Of a stretch of DNA of 64,000 bases, positions 29,399 to 38,619 are shown piece by piece (the first letter of the stretch is position 1; every line of letters starts with the position of its first letter). Location: assembly GCA_003151435.1 (NCBI GenBank), contig PLXP01000050.1:1-64000 (forward strand). Reading direction: 5' to 3'. The DNA is from Acidobacteriaceae bacterium (GTDB lineage: Bacteria; Acidobacteriota; Terriglobia; Terriglobales; Acidobacteriaceae). Under the pieces are notes generated by a model. That model did no database searches and had not been told where the DNA came from. It worked only from the letters and a program-made list of their open reading frames with translations. Position numbers and translations under genes: made by a program.

Positions 29399-32071
29399 TC
29401 ACTCAGCGCGCAAAGCTGCCACCGGATCAAGGCGTGATGCCTTCAGCGCCGGCAACCAACTTGCCAGGGTCGCAACTGCTGCAAGCAGAAAAAGAGCGAA
29501 CGCGAACGTCGCAGTGTCGTAGGCCTTCAGGCCGAACAGCATCGAGCTTGCAGCTCTTCCAGCGAGCAAAGCAAGAATAGTGCCGAAGATGACGCCAACC
29601 AGCAGCATGGCAGCAGTGTCGCGCATGACAAGCCCGATCACCTGCCGACGTCCTGCGCCGAGCGCGATGCGAATGCCAATCTCGTTCTGGCGGCGGGTGA
29701 TGAAGAAGGAAAGCACTCCGTAAAGGCCGACGACGACGAGCAGGGCAGCGAGCGCGCCGAAGAAGCCGGCAAGCATGGCCATCATACGGTCGCCCACCAG
29801 GTGGTCGCGGATGCCTTGCTGGAAGTCAAAGAACTGCATAATCATGTTGGGATACCTGGCGACGAGGGTTTTGCGCACATCGTCGATAGTTGCCGCGCCG
29901 GCGTTTGTCGAAATCATGATCCCCACACCGGGTCCTTGCGCCGTGACGGGAAACTGCGCGGCGGGCGCGAAGGCCATGGGCGGCGTCGCGTCGCGCAAGT
30001 TGTTGTACTTCGTGTCGGGAATGGTTCCGATGATGCGGTAAGTGCGCTCGGGATATTGAGGTTCGGGCAATACGTGCACCGGCTGGCCAATGGGTGCTGC
30101 GCCGCCGAGATATCTGCGGATAAAAGCCTGGTTGACGATGAGCACGAACGGGGAACTGTTTGTATCTTCCTCAGAAGAGTTGCGACCGGTGAGCAGGGGA
30201 ATGCCCATGGTGGCGAAGAAGCTGGGGCTGGCGTAGGTGAATTTGGAGGCGCCCTGCAGTGTACCCAATTGAATATTGTGTTCCCAACTGCCATCGCTCA
30301 TCGGCGCCAAGGTTGTGCTGCCGGCGTTCTCGACGCCCGGAACGCTGCGAACGAGGTCGACAAGCTGGCGTTTGAACTCGGCTTCGTTTTCAGGTGTGAT
30401 TTTGAGGCTTCCAAAGCCGAAGTACCCGATGGTGATTCCGCTTTCGCGCATTCCGGGGTCGACGGTCATCAGGTTGCGATAACTTCGCACAAACAAGAGC
30501 GCACCGACGAGCAGCACCATCGATACCGCTACCTGGGTGACGACCAGGAAGCGCTGCACCGAAAAACGCTCGCGGCTGCCGAGCGTTCCGCGCACGCCGG
30601 ACTTGAGAGCGGTGTTGGGATCGGCTTTGGTGCCGCGCAGAGCAGGCATGCTGCCGAAGATCATGGCCGTGAGCACAGCGACGCAGGCGGCGAAGACCAG
30701 CACGCGCCAATCGGGATCGATGGAGAGTTGGATGGAGCTCTGGCTGGTGTTGAGCGACGCAACCAATAGGCGGCTCAGCGGCTGCGCGATAGCAACCCCC
30801 AGCGCCGCGCCGGTGAAGGCAAGTAGGCCGCTTTCGATCAGCACTTGGCGCAGCCGGCGGCCGCGCGAGGCTCCGAGAGCAATGCGGATGGCCATCTCGC
30901 GCTGGCGCGTGGTGGCGCGGGCGAGCATAAGGTTGGCGAGATTGGCGCAGGCTATCAGCAACACCAGGCCGGTGATGGCGAGGAGCAATTGCAGAGAGGA
31001 ATCATACGCATTGCGTAAAGCGCTGACGCCGGCGCCGGCCGGATAGACGCCAAGACGGAAGGACATGTAGGTCTTCAAAGCATCCGCGCTGTAACCGATG
31101 GGCGCGGTGCTCTGGAAGATGCCTCCGCTCAAGGCATTGAAATACGCAGACGCACGGTCTATGGTCCATCCCGGTTTGAGACGACCCATGACATTGACAA
31201 TGAAATTCTCGCGACGCGGATTAGGCGGCGTGCAGGTGGGATAGGCAACATCGAACCGGTCACCGACGGAGAGTCCAAAGAAGGATGGAGGCGTGACTCC
31301 GAGCACCTGGACGAGGCGATCTTCGGCGGCCATGGTGGTGTTCGGCGTGATGGGTTGGCTGCCCAGGTGCGACTTCCAGAAGGCATAGCTGACGACCACC
31401 TTGGAAATCTCGCAACTCGATTCATCCTGCGGTTCGATAAGGCGGCCCTGCCACGGAGCTACGCCCAGCACGTTGAAGAATTCGCCTGAGACTTCGATGG
31501 CATTGACCTGCTTGGCATCACTCTGTTTGCCGACCATCATGTGCGTCGAACGCCAGTCGAAGACGCCAGAAAACGGGTCGTGGTGGCGGCGAACCTCTTG
31601 CCACATAGGAATCGTGAACTCAGCGAACTGACCGCTCTTGACGCCAAAGCCGCGATTGCCACCTGCGATGCGCACCTCGGCAAGCTCGCCGGGCGCGGTG
31701 ATAGGCAGGCTGCGCAGGCGAACGGCGTCCACCAATTGAAAGACCGCAGTGTTGGCGCCGATCCCGAGGCTGAGAGTGAGGATGGCCACGAGGGTAAAGC
31801 CCGGGCTCTTCGCGAATCCCCGCAGGGCATAGCGTGCATCGCGAAAAAGACTGTCGAGGCCCGGGGCCGCGTCTTCAGCTTCCACTTTTTCCTTGAATAC
31901 GGCTGGGTTGCCGAAGCGCAGGCGGGCTTCGCGGGTTGCTATTTCTGGGCTCATGCCTCTGCTGATGTTGGCGTCGATGCGCATCTGCATGTGCTCGCGC
32001 AGTTCGTCCTGATTCTCGCGGCAGAGACTGGAGCGATTGCCAAGTGCCCAAATGCGACGAAAGATTCCCAT
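29399..32071 (-). CDS. ADOP-type MacB/FtsX-like ABC permease (second copy)
   Basis: An 890-residue permease with the same plan as the one at 24436: N-terminal soluble segment ending at about residue 75, first helix FTLVAILTLSLGIGANTAVF, periplasmic domain, three helices, repeated half and the terminal LKASRLDPVAALRAE. The ATG follows GAGGTG. It begins eight bases after the PadR stop, so it forms its own regulator-permease unit. Sequence divergence from the first copy is large, which argues for separate function or origin rather than recent tandem duplication. Cargo is unknown. Confidence 0.9.
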   Translation of the reverse strand: MGIFRRIWALGNRSSLCRENQDELREHMQMRIDANISRGMSPEIATREARLRFGNPAVFKEKVEAEDAAPGLDSLFRDARYALRGFAKSPGFTLVAILTLSLGIGANTAVFQLVDAVRLRSLPITAPGELAEVRIAGGNRGFGVKSGQFAEFTIPMWQEVRRHHDPFSGVFDWRSTHMMVGKQSDAKQVNAIEVSGEFFNVLGVAPWQGRLIEPQDESSCEISKVVVSYAFWKSHLGSQPITPNTTMAAEDRLVQVLGVTPPSFFGLSVGDRFDVAYPTCTPPNPRRENFIVNVMGRLKPGWTIDRASAYFNALSGGIFQSTAPIGYSADALKTYMSFRLGVYPAGAGVSALRNAYDSSLQLLLAITGLVLLIACANLANLMLARATTRQREMAIRIALGASRGRRLRQVLIESGLLAFTGAALGVAIAQPLSRLLVASLNTSQSSIQLSIDPDWRVLVFAACVAVLTAMIFGSMPALRGTKADPNTALKSGVRGTLGSRERFSVQRFLVVTQVAVSMVLLVGALLFVRSYRNLMTVDPGMRESGITIGYFGFGSLKITPENEAEFKRQLVDLVRSVPGVENAGSTTLAPMSDGSWEHNIQLGTLQGASKFTYASPSFFATMGIPLLTGRNSSEEDTNSSPFVLIVNQAFIRRYLGGAAPIGQPVHVLPEPQYPERTYRIIGTIPDTKYNNLRDATPPMAFAPAAQFPVTAQGPGVGIMISTNAGAATIDDVRKTLVARYPNMIMQFFDFQQGIRDHLVGDRMMAMLAGFFGALAALLVVVGLYGVLSFFITRRQNEIGIRIALGAGRRQVIGLVMRDTAAMLLVGVIFGTILALLAGRAASSMLFGLKAYDTATFAFALFLLAAVATLASWLPALKASRLDPVAALRAE

Positions 32072-32079
32072 GCATCACC

Positions 32080-32406
32080 TCATGCAAAGCGCAGAATTGC
32101 CTGAACACCTTTGACGACTTGCTCCCAGTTCTTTTCGCGCAGGGCCAATTGCTTTTTGCCCGCGGCGGTGAGGGCGTAGTACTTTGCCTTGCGGCTGGCC
32201 TCGGTCACTGCCCATTCTGCGCGGACCCAGCCGTTTTGCTCCATGCGATGAAGCGCGGGATAGAGCGAGCCTTCTTCCACATTGAGCAATTCGTCCGATA
32301 CGCGTTCAATGTGCATGGCAATGCCATAGCCGTGCATGGAGCCAAGCTGAGCGATGGATTTCAGAATGAGTAGATCGAGCGCGCCCCGCAGATCATTCTT
32401 TGCCAT
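32080..32406 (-). CDS. PadR-family transcriptional regulator (second copy)
   Basis: A 108-residue winged-helix regulator with GALDLLILKSIAQLGSMHGY and the recognition region EEGSLYPALHRMEQNGWV. Its ATG is preceded by AAGGAG at three bases. It heads a two-gene unit with the adjacent ADOP permease. The inverted repeat immediately upstream is placed to act as its own operator. The typical ligand of such regulators is a small aromatic or an antibiotic-like compound, but nothing here identifies it. Confidence 0.9.
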   Translation of the reverse strand: MAKNDLRGALDLLILKSIAQLGSMHGYGIAMHIERVSDELLNVEEGSLYPALHRMEQNGWVRAEWAVTEASRKAKYYALTAAGKKQLALREKNWEQVVKGVQAILRFA

Positions 32407-32413
32407 AATCTCC

Positions 32414-32436
32414 TTACCCTAGACATCGATGGGTAA
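32414..32436. promoter_or_regulatory. PadR operator candidate TTACCC-11-GGGTAA
   Basis: Perfect six-base arms flank an ATCGAT-containing spacer just upstream of the second PadR gene. A further half-site TTACCAT lies at 32454, and a minus-strand TTGACA -35 box at 32464-32469 is followed after 17 bases by TAATTT. Confidence 0.5.
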
Positions 32437-33391
32437 ATAGAAATTAGAACTTCTTACCATAGTTGTCAAGGGGAGGCTTTCCTTTTCTGCAGCCTGCGAA
32501 TTCCTCAATACAAGCTCTTCAACTCACGGATCCTTCAACAGCCCTTTCGTGAACCGCTGCAGTCGGTTTAGTAGACGACTTCGCAGTAGAACCGGATCGC
32601 CACTTTGGCTTTGAGAGCACAAAGCGATCCGTGAATCGAATCTAGTGAGATGCAGCCAACATCCTAGAAGAGGAGTACGACTCTCTTACATTCAATTTGT
32701 TGAAAAACCCCATCGTGGGATAGGTCCTGCAAGTCGGCTAGTGTCATGGCATCTGTAAGATGCATCCAGAATTACGGGATGGCCTGGCATTACGGCGTTT
32801 TTCAGGAGTAACTCCTTGAATGCTTGCAACTGGCGCCAAGTTAGGGGCCTACGATCCACCTCTTACGGAAAAACCAAACGTGCATAAAATGGAGAAATTG
32901 CGATCCTGGTTCACGAACTGCCAGGCTCGAGATCGATGGAGTCATCCACTACATTCCTGAAGCGTTGCTTTCAGCCCAAATACTTCTTTATGGTTTCAAA
33001 GGAAACGTGGCTCACCCTCGGCGATCACCCAAAGGCGGGCATACGTTATCACTTCAAAACCGGCCATAGAGAATGACCTGAGACATTAGCTTTCGACCGG
33101 GGCAGTTAGCCTAGGTTGACATGGGTAATGTCTTGAGCAAAGAGAAGCGGGAACACGCCTAGGCTACCTACGCGAAATCACCCCCAAAGTTGCCCCGACT
33201 TGTTCTGCTGCGGGCGTATGGCGTGAACTTTAGGGTTCTGAATGGTTGGTCGGCATTTCGGAAGTAATCACTCTCTGGACTGTGCGAACGCACCCGTTAC
33301 ACGGTTATGCCGCCACCCAGAACAGCGGAATCCCGCCACAGGATGAGTTGCAATGGAGGCCGCATCATCCCTGTTGCAGGTGAACCCGAAA
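32437..33391. other. About 950 bases without a recognisable gene
   Basis: Beyond the PadR promoter at its left edge, no frame of useful length, RNA gene or ordered repeat was found on either strand. The base composition is lower in GC than the flanking genes. It may be degraded mobile DNA at the border of the toxin-antitoxin block. Confidence 0.5.
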
Positions 33392-33724
33392 TCAGGCCGC
33401 TTTGACGGCAATGCGGGCAGAGCGGGAGTTTGGCTTGGACTTGATGACGATCTCTATGTCTTGCCCGAGTGCCACGAGGAAGTGCATCAAGCGCTCGACG
33501 GAAAAGCCTTCCAGTTTGTAATTCAGTAGGGCGGAGACCTTCGGCTGGTTGATGCCGAGCGCTGTCGCAACCTCAACCTGCGTGAGCCTCTGCCGTTCGA
33601 CAATCAGGTTGAGGGCGGCTCCGAGCCGGGCCTTCGTATCGAGTTCCGCCGCATCCGGAAGTCTCATATCAGCAAAGACGTTGCCGCTGCTGCGAATGAT
33701 TTGCTTTTGGACACCCTTAGCCAT
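33392..33724 (-). CDS. HigA-type antitoxin, XRE helix-turn-helix
   Basis: A 110-residue DNA-binding protein of the group paired with HigB/Gp49-type toxins. The helix-turn-helix spans about residues 45-75 (TQVEVATALGINQPKVSALL), followed by the conserved SVERLMHFLVALGQDIEI. Its ATG overlaps the toxin stop (ATGGCTAA), as expected for translational coupling, and the toxin comes first as in this subclass. The reading frame is intact even though the toxin is broken. It probably also binds the palindrome upstream of the pair. Confidence 0.85.
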   Translation of the reverse strand: MAKGVQKQIIRSSGNVFADMRLPDAAELDTKARLGAALNLIVERQRLTQVEVATALGINQPKVSALLNYKLEGFSVERLMHFLVALGQDIEIVIKSKPNSRSARIAVKAA

Positions 33725-34072
33725 ACCTCTCCTCGTAATCCCTCTGCGCCAACTTCAAACGCTCCTTAACCAAAACGACGTCGGATTGTGGGGTTGCAAT
33801 TCCATGCGCTGACCTCTTCTGAAAGGCGTGTAGAACATAGATGGCATTTGTGAAACGAACGGTGTAGAGCGCCCTGTACGTGTCTCCGTCATGGTCTTTG
33901 ACGATCTCCAGAATTCCGGGCCCTTCGCCGTTCCACGGTTTCGGCGACGGATGCTTTCCGTCGTATTGAGCCGCACGGAGAGCGAAGCCAACAGAAGCCT
34001 GAACTCCGATGGAAATCGAGTAATGTCCTTGAGCGACGATCCAATCCAGAAGAGAGGATTGTCATCCGGCAC
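33717..34072 (-). pseudogene. HigB/Gp49-like toxin with a one-base frameshift
   Basis: The start (GTG) encodes PLFWIGSSLKDITRFPSE in one frame, and the rest of a HigB-like RelE-fold toxin continues in another. The second part includes VGFALRAAQYDGKHP, ILEIVKDHDGDTYRALYTV and IYVLHAFQKRS, then runs to a TAA overlapping the antitoxin ATG. The two parts join exactly if one G is restored after the GAG codon near 34003. Family members are about 110-120 residues, matching the sum. So the toxin mRNA interferase is probably inactive, unless the shift is a sequencing error or is read through by slippage. The ORF-track frames here are misleading. Confidence 0.8.
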
Positions 34073-34090
34073 AAGCTTTCGTGTTGTTAT

Positions 34091-34110
34091 TTATCCCATT
34101 TATGGGATAA
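34091..34110. promoter_or_regulatory. Perfect palindrome upstream of the HigBA-like pair
   Basis: TTATCCCATTTATGGGATAA has nine-base arms around TT and lies 19 bases before the toxin start. Position and symmetry fit an antitoxin-bound operator. Confidence 0.65.
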
Positions 34111-34324
34111 TCCCGCCAAGCGAAACCGGTTATCAGGTCAAATCTGTCGCAGAAGACCATCGAAGCCAACGAATGACCATGGTTATAAGTGGGTAGTCGG
34201 CCAGCAGGATCTGACGTGAGCCGGATTACGTCAGGTCCGACTGGGCGGTTTTACAGGCCCGACGAGCCGAGGAGCTGGTGGCATCCAGTGATAGAGATTT
34301 CACGCTCTCGACGCCCACTCTCAC

Positions 34325-35581
34325 TCATTGTTTGCGCTGCGCCATTTTCAGATCCTCATGCTCGAACGCTGAAGCCATGCGGTCGATCTCGGTTTTACCG
34401 AGGCCGCGCCGCACGGCTTCTTCGCGCCACTTCGAGACGACATTGCCGACCTGTTTTGCAATATCGCGGGCCTTGCCGTCGTCCAGTTCGAAATACCCCG
34501 CAACTTCCAGGGCCAGAGCGAGAGACGCCGTGTTGTCATCCTCGTTGATCGCCGTGCTGAGGATGCGCGGCTTGATGTCGGTCGGCACGGGGTTAAGGTC
34601 ATAGGCTGGCGAGAGACGCCAGCCCTCCTGCCCCGCATAGAGAAAGCCGTGATTGCGCAAATGGTCGTCCGTGTTGGAAATCAGAATATTGAACACCAGC
34701 CGCCGCCAGAGCGCCTCCATGTCGGCTTTCGGCGCGGCCCCGTGCTGACGCAGCGCGTCGACAATTTCCAGATAGCTCCGGCCTTCGTTGTCTTTTGACC
34801 CCAGCATGCTCATGGCGGAGAGAAACGGAATTCGCTGCTTGCCTTCACGGTCAAAGCGCCGCACCAGAAGCACGGGTTTTTTGGATATGGTCTCGATGCG
34901 GCTTTCCGGCACGGCGATGCCGGCTTTTGTTGCCAGCGCAAGGGCGACCGCTTCCCATAACACTGTGTTGATTTCATCGTCCTTGCGCGGGAATTTCGCA
35001 ATCGCGAGATGGCCGTCCTTTTCAATGACAGAGGCCTTCGGGCGCGCGCCGCCGAGCGATGATCCTGGCGCGAACAGCAGGCGCAGATCCTCCTCGGTGT
35101 CCTTGTCCTCCATGACGTGTTCCGCTGCGGAAAGGAGTTTCGGCAGCTCGACAAATGGCGGGATACGTTTGACTCCCTCCTCGCGCAGGAACGAGCCGCC
35201 CTCATGTTCAGCAAAGCGCAGCGCGCCCTGTCGCGCCTCGTCATCCACGAGCAGCAGAAAGTCGATCTCCTGAAGCGTGCGCGGCGCCGTCCCCTCGCGT
35301 TCTGCGCGGCGTCGTTCCATGCGGCGCATCAGAGCGCGTCCCCACCGGTCCGGCGCCGAGTCGCCGATGGCGCCGAACATCGGCGTATCTGCCGGCGTGT
35401 GAAACGGGCCGGGACCCAACTGCAGCGCCGGCTCCAGCGAGAACCGCGCGGGATGCTGCAGCCAGCCCTCGTCGTATTCGAAGGTGGCGCTTTCCTTGTT
35501 CTTGCGGACGCGGGCCCACAGGCGCCCCATCAGATGGGGAACGCCGTCCAGGTCCACGTATACAAGGGTTTCCTTGTCCAT
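34325..35581 (-). CDS. HipA-family serine/threonine kinase toxin
   Basis: A 418-residue HipA-type kinase, which in characterised members phosphorylates glutamyl-tRNA synthetase to halt translation. The N-terminal domain includes LMGRLWARVRKNK and PDRWGRALM. The P-loop-like autophosphorylation segment is GSSLGGARPK. The catalytic loop is NTDDHLRNHGF and the metal-binding motif YDLNP. The ATG overlaps the HipB stop (TGATG), so the GTG one codon earlier on the track is unnecessary. All catalytic residues are visible, so it should be active when not bound by the antitoxin. Confidence 0.9.
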   Translation of the reverse strand: MDKETLVYVDLDGVPHLMGRLWARVRKNKESATFEYDEGWLQHPARFSLEPALQLGPGPFHTPADTPMFGAIGDSAPDRWGRALMRRMERRRAEREGTAPRTLQEIDFLLLVDDEARQGALRFAEHEGGSFLREEGVKRIPPFVELPKLLSAAEHVMEDKDTEEDLRLLFAPGSSLGGARPKASVIEKDGHLAIAKFPRKDDEINTVLWEAVALALATKAGIAVPESRIETISKKPVLLVRRFDREGKQRIPFLSAMSMLGSKDNEGRSYLEIVDALRQHGAAPKADMEALWRRLVFNILISNTDDHLRNHGFLYAGQEGWRLSPAYDLNPVPTDIKPRILSTAINEDDNTASLALALEVAGYFELDDGKARDIAKQVGNVVSKWREEAVRRGLGKTEIDRMASAFEHEDLKMAQRKQ

Positions 35582-35925
35582 CACTTATCCTTCGTGTGTT
35601 TCTGCTTGCGCGCAACACGGATGCGTTGCGGCAGATGTTCCTCTTCGAGCTGCAGGCCCACCGGGTCGTTATTCGGAGCGACCAGATCGGCCAGGCGGTC
35701 CGCCATGCCCAGTACAAAAAGGATCGTGGCGTATATCCCGATCGCGACACCGGGATCGCCCTTTTCAATCTTGACCAGGGTGGTGCGGCTTATCGACGCG
35801 CGCTGCGCCGCGATAGCCGCCGGAATGCGCCGCCGCCGCCGGGCGTCACGAATGTCGCGGCCGAGCTTTCGCAGCGCGTTCTTGACCGGTATGGGCAATA
35901 CCACGGATGATCTGCTGGTTCTCAT
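35581..35925 (-). CDS. HipB-like antitoxin, XRE helix-turn-helix
   Basis: A 114-residue regulator preceding hipA. The helix-turn-helix is at residues about 25-80 (RRRRRIPAAIAAQRASISRTTLVKIEKGDPGV). The protein is strongly basic at both ends, ending in RVARKQKHTKDK. It would neutralise the HipA-like kinase and repress the pair. No convincing ribosome site precedes its ATG, so weak or leaderless translation is possible. Repeated CGTTAA half-sites lie directly upstream. Confidence 0.85.
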   Translation of the reverse strand: MRTSRSSVVLPIPVKNALRKLGRDIRDARRRRRIPAAIAAQRASISRTTLVKIEKGDPGVAIGIYATILFVLGMADRLADLVAPNNDPVGLQLEEEHLPQRIRVARKQKHTKDK

Positions 35926-35947
35926 ATTTAGTGTCCGTACTTATGGT

Positions 35948-35984
35948 CGTTAATAGGTTTAACGTACATCATTATGAACGTTAA
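35948..35984. promoter_or_regulatory. Three CGTTAA half-sites upstream of hipB-like gene
   Basis: CGTTAA at 35948 and its inverse TTAACG at 35959 form one inverted pair, and the latter also pairs with CGTTAA at 35979 (TTAACGT-12-ACGTTAA). A minus-strand CATAAT -10-like box lies between. This fits cooperative repression by the antitoxin. Confidence 0.5.
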
Positions 35985-36246
35985 GTCAACCAATCGACTT
36001 TTTCGGGCGCTCGCCATCGCCCTTCCTGATATATCGGAACCCGTGCCTTCGAGTGGGTGCGATGAGGGTGTTTGCAGAGAGGCGGCTTCAGGGATACGGC
36101 GAGCGGTGGTCGCACGGCGGACTGGCCAAGATAAAGTAGTTTTCCGGGAGCTATCGGTCCGCGCCGGCTGCTTCGTTCCAACTCCTATCCATCCATTTCG
36201 GACTAGGCGAATCCCTTAACGCCGAGATGCGCACGGGTGCGATATC

Positions 36247-37806
36247 TCAAGCAAACTGTATCTTGAACGTGACTGCGTGCTCGCTGGGCCACGTGCTGGG
36301 CGAGGCGATGATTAGCCCGTCGTCTGTCTGCTTCCATCGCAGCCTCTCGGGAAGACCCAGCAATTCGACGTGGCTGACCTTGCGGTGCTCAAGCCCGTGT
36401 GAGGGTGCCAGGGAGACAATTCGTGTTTCGGTCGCGTTGTGGCCCATTGCGAACGCATACAACACGCCGCCTTTTGTGGTGAACCGAATGTCGGCGCCCG
36501 TCAGATCCGTACGCTTATTCTCGTTAAAGTGTTCCGGGGTGCCGTTCATGCCGCCACCGGATTCTGTCTTCTTAATTCCCGGACCCTCCCCATACACCTT
36601 CCATGGCCGCGTTGCGTAGATCCCTTCCGAATTCACCTTCATCCACGCGGTAATGTCATCCAGAATTCTGAGTTCCTCATCGTCGGGCATGCCACTTGCC
36701 GGCAGTGGGATGTTCAGAAGGAGATTGCCGTTACGGCTAACAACATCGACCAGAAGATCGAGTACGGTCTTCGGTCGCTTGTAGGTGGCGCCCCGCTTGT
36801 AATGCCAGTCTCCGATGCACGTGTCAGTCTGGAAAGGGTGAAGTTCAATGTCGTCCACGACCCCGCGCTCGACGTCCAGCGTGCATGCACCTGTCACGCA
36901 TTCGCTGCGCTGTTTCGCGGTATAAACCACGTCCAGGCTTCCCTTGTGCCAGCGAAGGCTTTGGTTGTAGTAGTGGGCGACTAATGACCGGCCCCAGCGG
37001 CCGAACGGAATCGGACCATCTTCGTAGTACAAGTCCGGCTGGTGCTGATCAATCAGGTCTTGAGCGCGCAGGAACCATTCGCGTTTCCATGCTTCGCTTT
37101 CGTTGCCCTGCTCGGCCCAGGGTTCGCCGCCAGGCGCGTGCGGCGGGAAATACAAGTCGTAGTTGGCAAGGTCTGTACCATCGTAATGGACTCCGGCGTA
37201 TTGGCCCTGCTTGTCGGCGCCTTTGTTGGTGGTCCACCAGTTGTAGCTCGCCCAGACGTGCTCGCTGACTCCGAAGCGGAGGCCGGCTTCGCGCGCTGCC
37301 TGCCGCCACTCGCCTACTATGTCTCGCTTCGGCCCCATCTTCACCGAGTTCCAGCGGTGGCCTCGCGAGTTCCAAAGGTCGAAGTTGTCGCAATGGACGC
37401 CCATGCTGACGAAGTACTTGGCGCCGGCCGCGGAATAGCGTTGAATGAGCGCAGCAGGGGCAAACGCTTCCGCTTTCCATAGCGGAATCGTGTCTTTATA
37501 CCCAAACTTCGAGGGATGACCATACGTCTTCAAATGGTACTCATATTGCGGGCTGCCCTCCATGTACATGTTACGGGCATACCAATCGCCGTCGCCAATC
37601 GCGGAGCTTGGCCCCCAATGCGCCCAGATTCCGAACTTCGCGTCCCGAAACCACTCTGGGCATTGGAACGATTCGAACGACCCATCCGGTGAATACGGCC
37701 CCGAGGCTATGGGAATGTCGCTCGCTGGGAGGCCTGCGCCGCGGACCGCCCTGGCCGCCGCTAATCCGGCGGCTGCTTTGAAGAAACTTCTGCGGGACGT
37801 TGTCAT
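36247..37806 (-). CDS. GH29 alpha-L-fucosidase (second copy), Tat-exported
   Basis: A 519-residue family-29 enzyme related to the one at 17162 but shorter. The ATG is preceded by GAAGGGGGG. TSRRSFFKAAAGLAAA is a twin-arginine signal. AKFGIWAHWGPSSAIGDGDWYARNMY and GVHCDNFDLWNS match family blocks. The presumed nucleophile aspartate lies in LYYEDGPIPF, a variant of the usual FDG context. It is isolated between two toxin-antitoxin-like pairs, so it may predate or have been caught within the island. Substrate preference is unknown. Confidence 0.85.
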   Translation of the reverse strand: MTTSRRSFFKAAAGLAAARAVRGAGLPASDIPIASGPYSPDGSFESFQCPEWFRDAKFGIWAHWGPSSAIGDGDWYARNMYMEGSPQYEYHLKTYGHPSKFGYKDTIPLWKAEAFAPAALIQRYSAAGAKYFVSMGVHCDNFDLWNSRGHRWNSVKMGPKRDIVGEWRQAAREAGLRFGVSEHVWASYNWWTTNKGADKQGQYAGVHYDGTDLANYDLYFPPHAPGGEPWAEQGNESEAWKREWFLRAQDLIDQHQPDLYYEDGPIPFGRWGRSLVAHYYNQSLRWHKGSLDVVYTAKQRSECVTGACTLDVERGVVDDIELHPFQTDTCIGDWHYKRGATYKRPKTVLDLLVDVVSRNGNLLLNIPLPASGMPDDEELRILDDITAWMKVNSEGIYATRPWKVYGEGPGIKKTESGGGMNGTPEHFNENKRTDLTGADIRFTTKGGVLYAFAMGHNATETRIVSLAPSHGLEHRKVSHVELLGLPERLRWKQTDDGLIIASPSTWPSEHAVTFKIQFA

Positions 37807-38619
37807 GGGTTCCCCCCTTCATTCCAAACTTCAGAATCTCACTTTCAAGAGCATGATCCGATAAGCAATATCGCCGTAGCCCTGCAAACCTGCACTTTGG
37901 GTTTGATGAAGCAGGTCCTGCAACGGTAATGAAATGCTGACATGCGCCAAGGCTGAGCCCAATGATCGGGCACATCGGCAAGATCAGTAACAAGAAGTCG
38001 GCATCTCGCAAGGTTTCCAGAAGCAGACGTCGACCGCGTTGAGTTTATCAACTTTTCGGCACACCGACGGCCCATCGGAAGCGGGCTGTACGGACGACTG
38101 ACTGCAACGCTGAATTGGGTCTGCTGATGGCCAGTCAGTCTAACGGAAGCGCACCGTGCCACGGTCGCTGATATCAGCTGGAGAGTCGTCGCCGGGGCAT
38201 GGAACAAGAGAGCCGGCCCAGTCTCTCATGTTCGTGCATTCAGCCAAGCGCCCGAGAAACGTTTTTTCCCGGGCACTGGTACATGGCTGTGCTTCATCAA
38301 CGACGCTGGCTTACCCTTTCAATGTCTCAGTGCGGATCAGATGTCCGGGGGTGTTCAGATTTTCTATGAGGCATTTTCTGCTTTAAAGCGTGAAAGGGCG
38401 AAATAACGAAAGAACGACATGACGTTTGCCCGCAAGAACGATAGCCAGATTTCTACACGACTGTTGGGACCGGGCCTATTTGGGGCGATGGGATCTTGCG
38501 CGCCCGCGCTGTTTCCCGACGATGGTATGAGCAAACCTGGACGATTGGCCACGAGGTCCTCCTTCTGATACTGGTCATTGTGGCTTCAATCAAGAGGCAT
38601 AGGCCAGCCCTGTCCACGT
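37807..38619. other. About 800 bases without a recognisable gene
   Basis: Track frames here show no protein-like features. One AAACGTTT core, like the one ahead of the glycan locus, lies at 38257 inside a GC-flanked imperfect hairpin (GCCCG...CGGGC). Nothing else was seen. Confidence 0.45.

Noticed and set aside
33755-34072. The 105-codon HigB-region frame as an intact protein
   Set aside because: Only its first 24 codons match the toxin; the rest is out of frame, and the true continuation is in another frame ending at 33717.
35974-36219. An 81-codon plus-strand frame next to the HipBA promoter
   Set aside because: No ribosome site, no family resemblance, and it begins inside the operator.
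37845-38207. A 120-codon minus-strand frame in the gap before the fucosidase
   Set aside because: Composition is unlike a protein, there is no ribosome site, and no motif was recognised.
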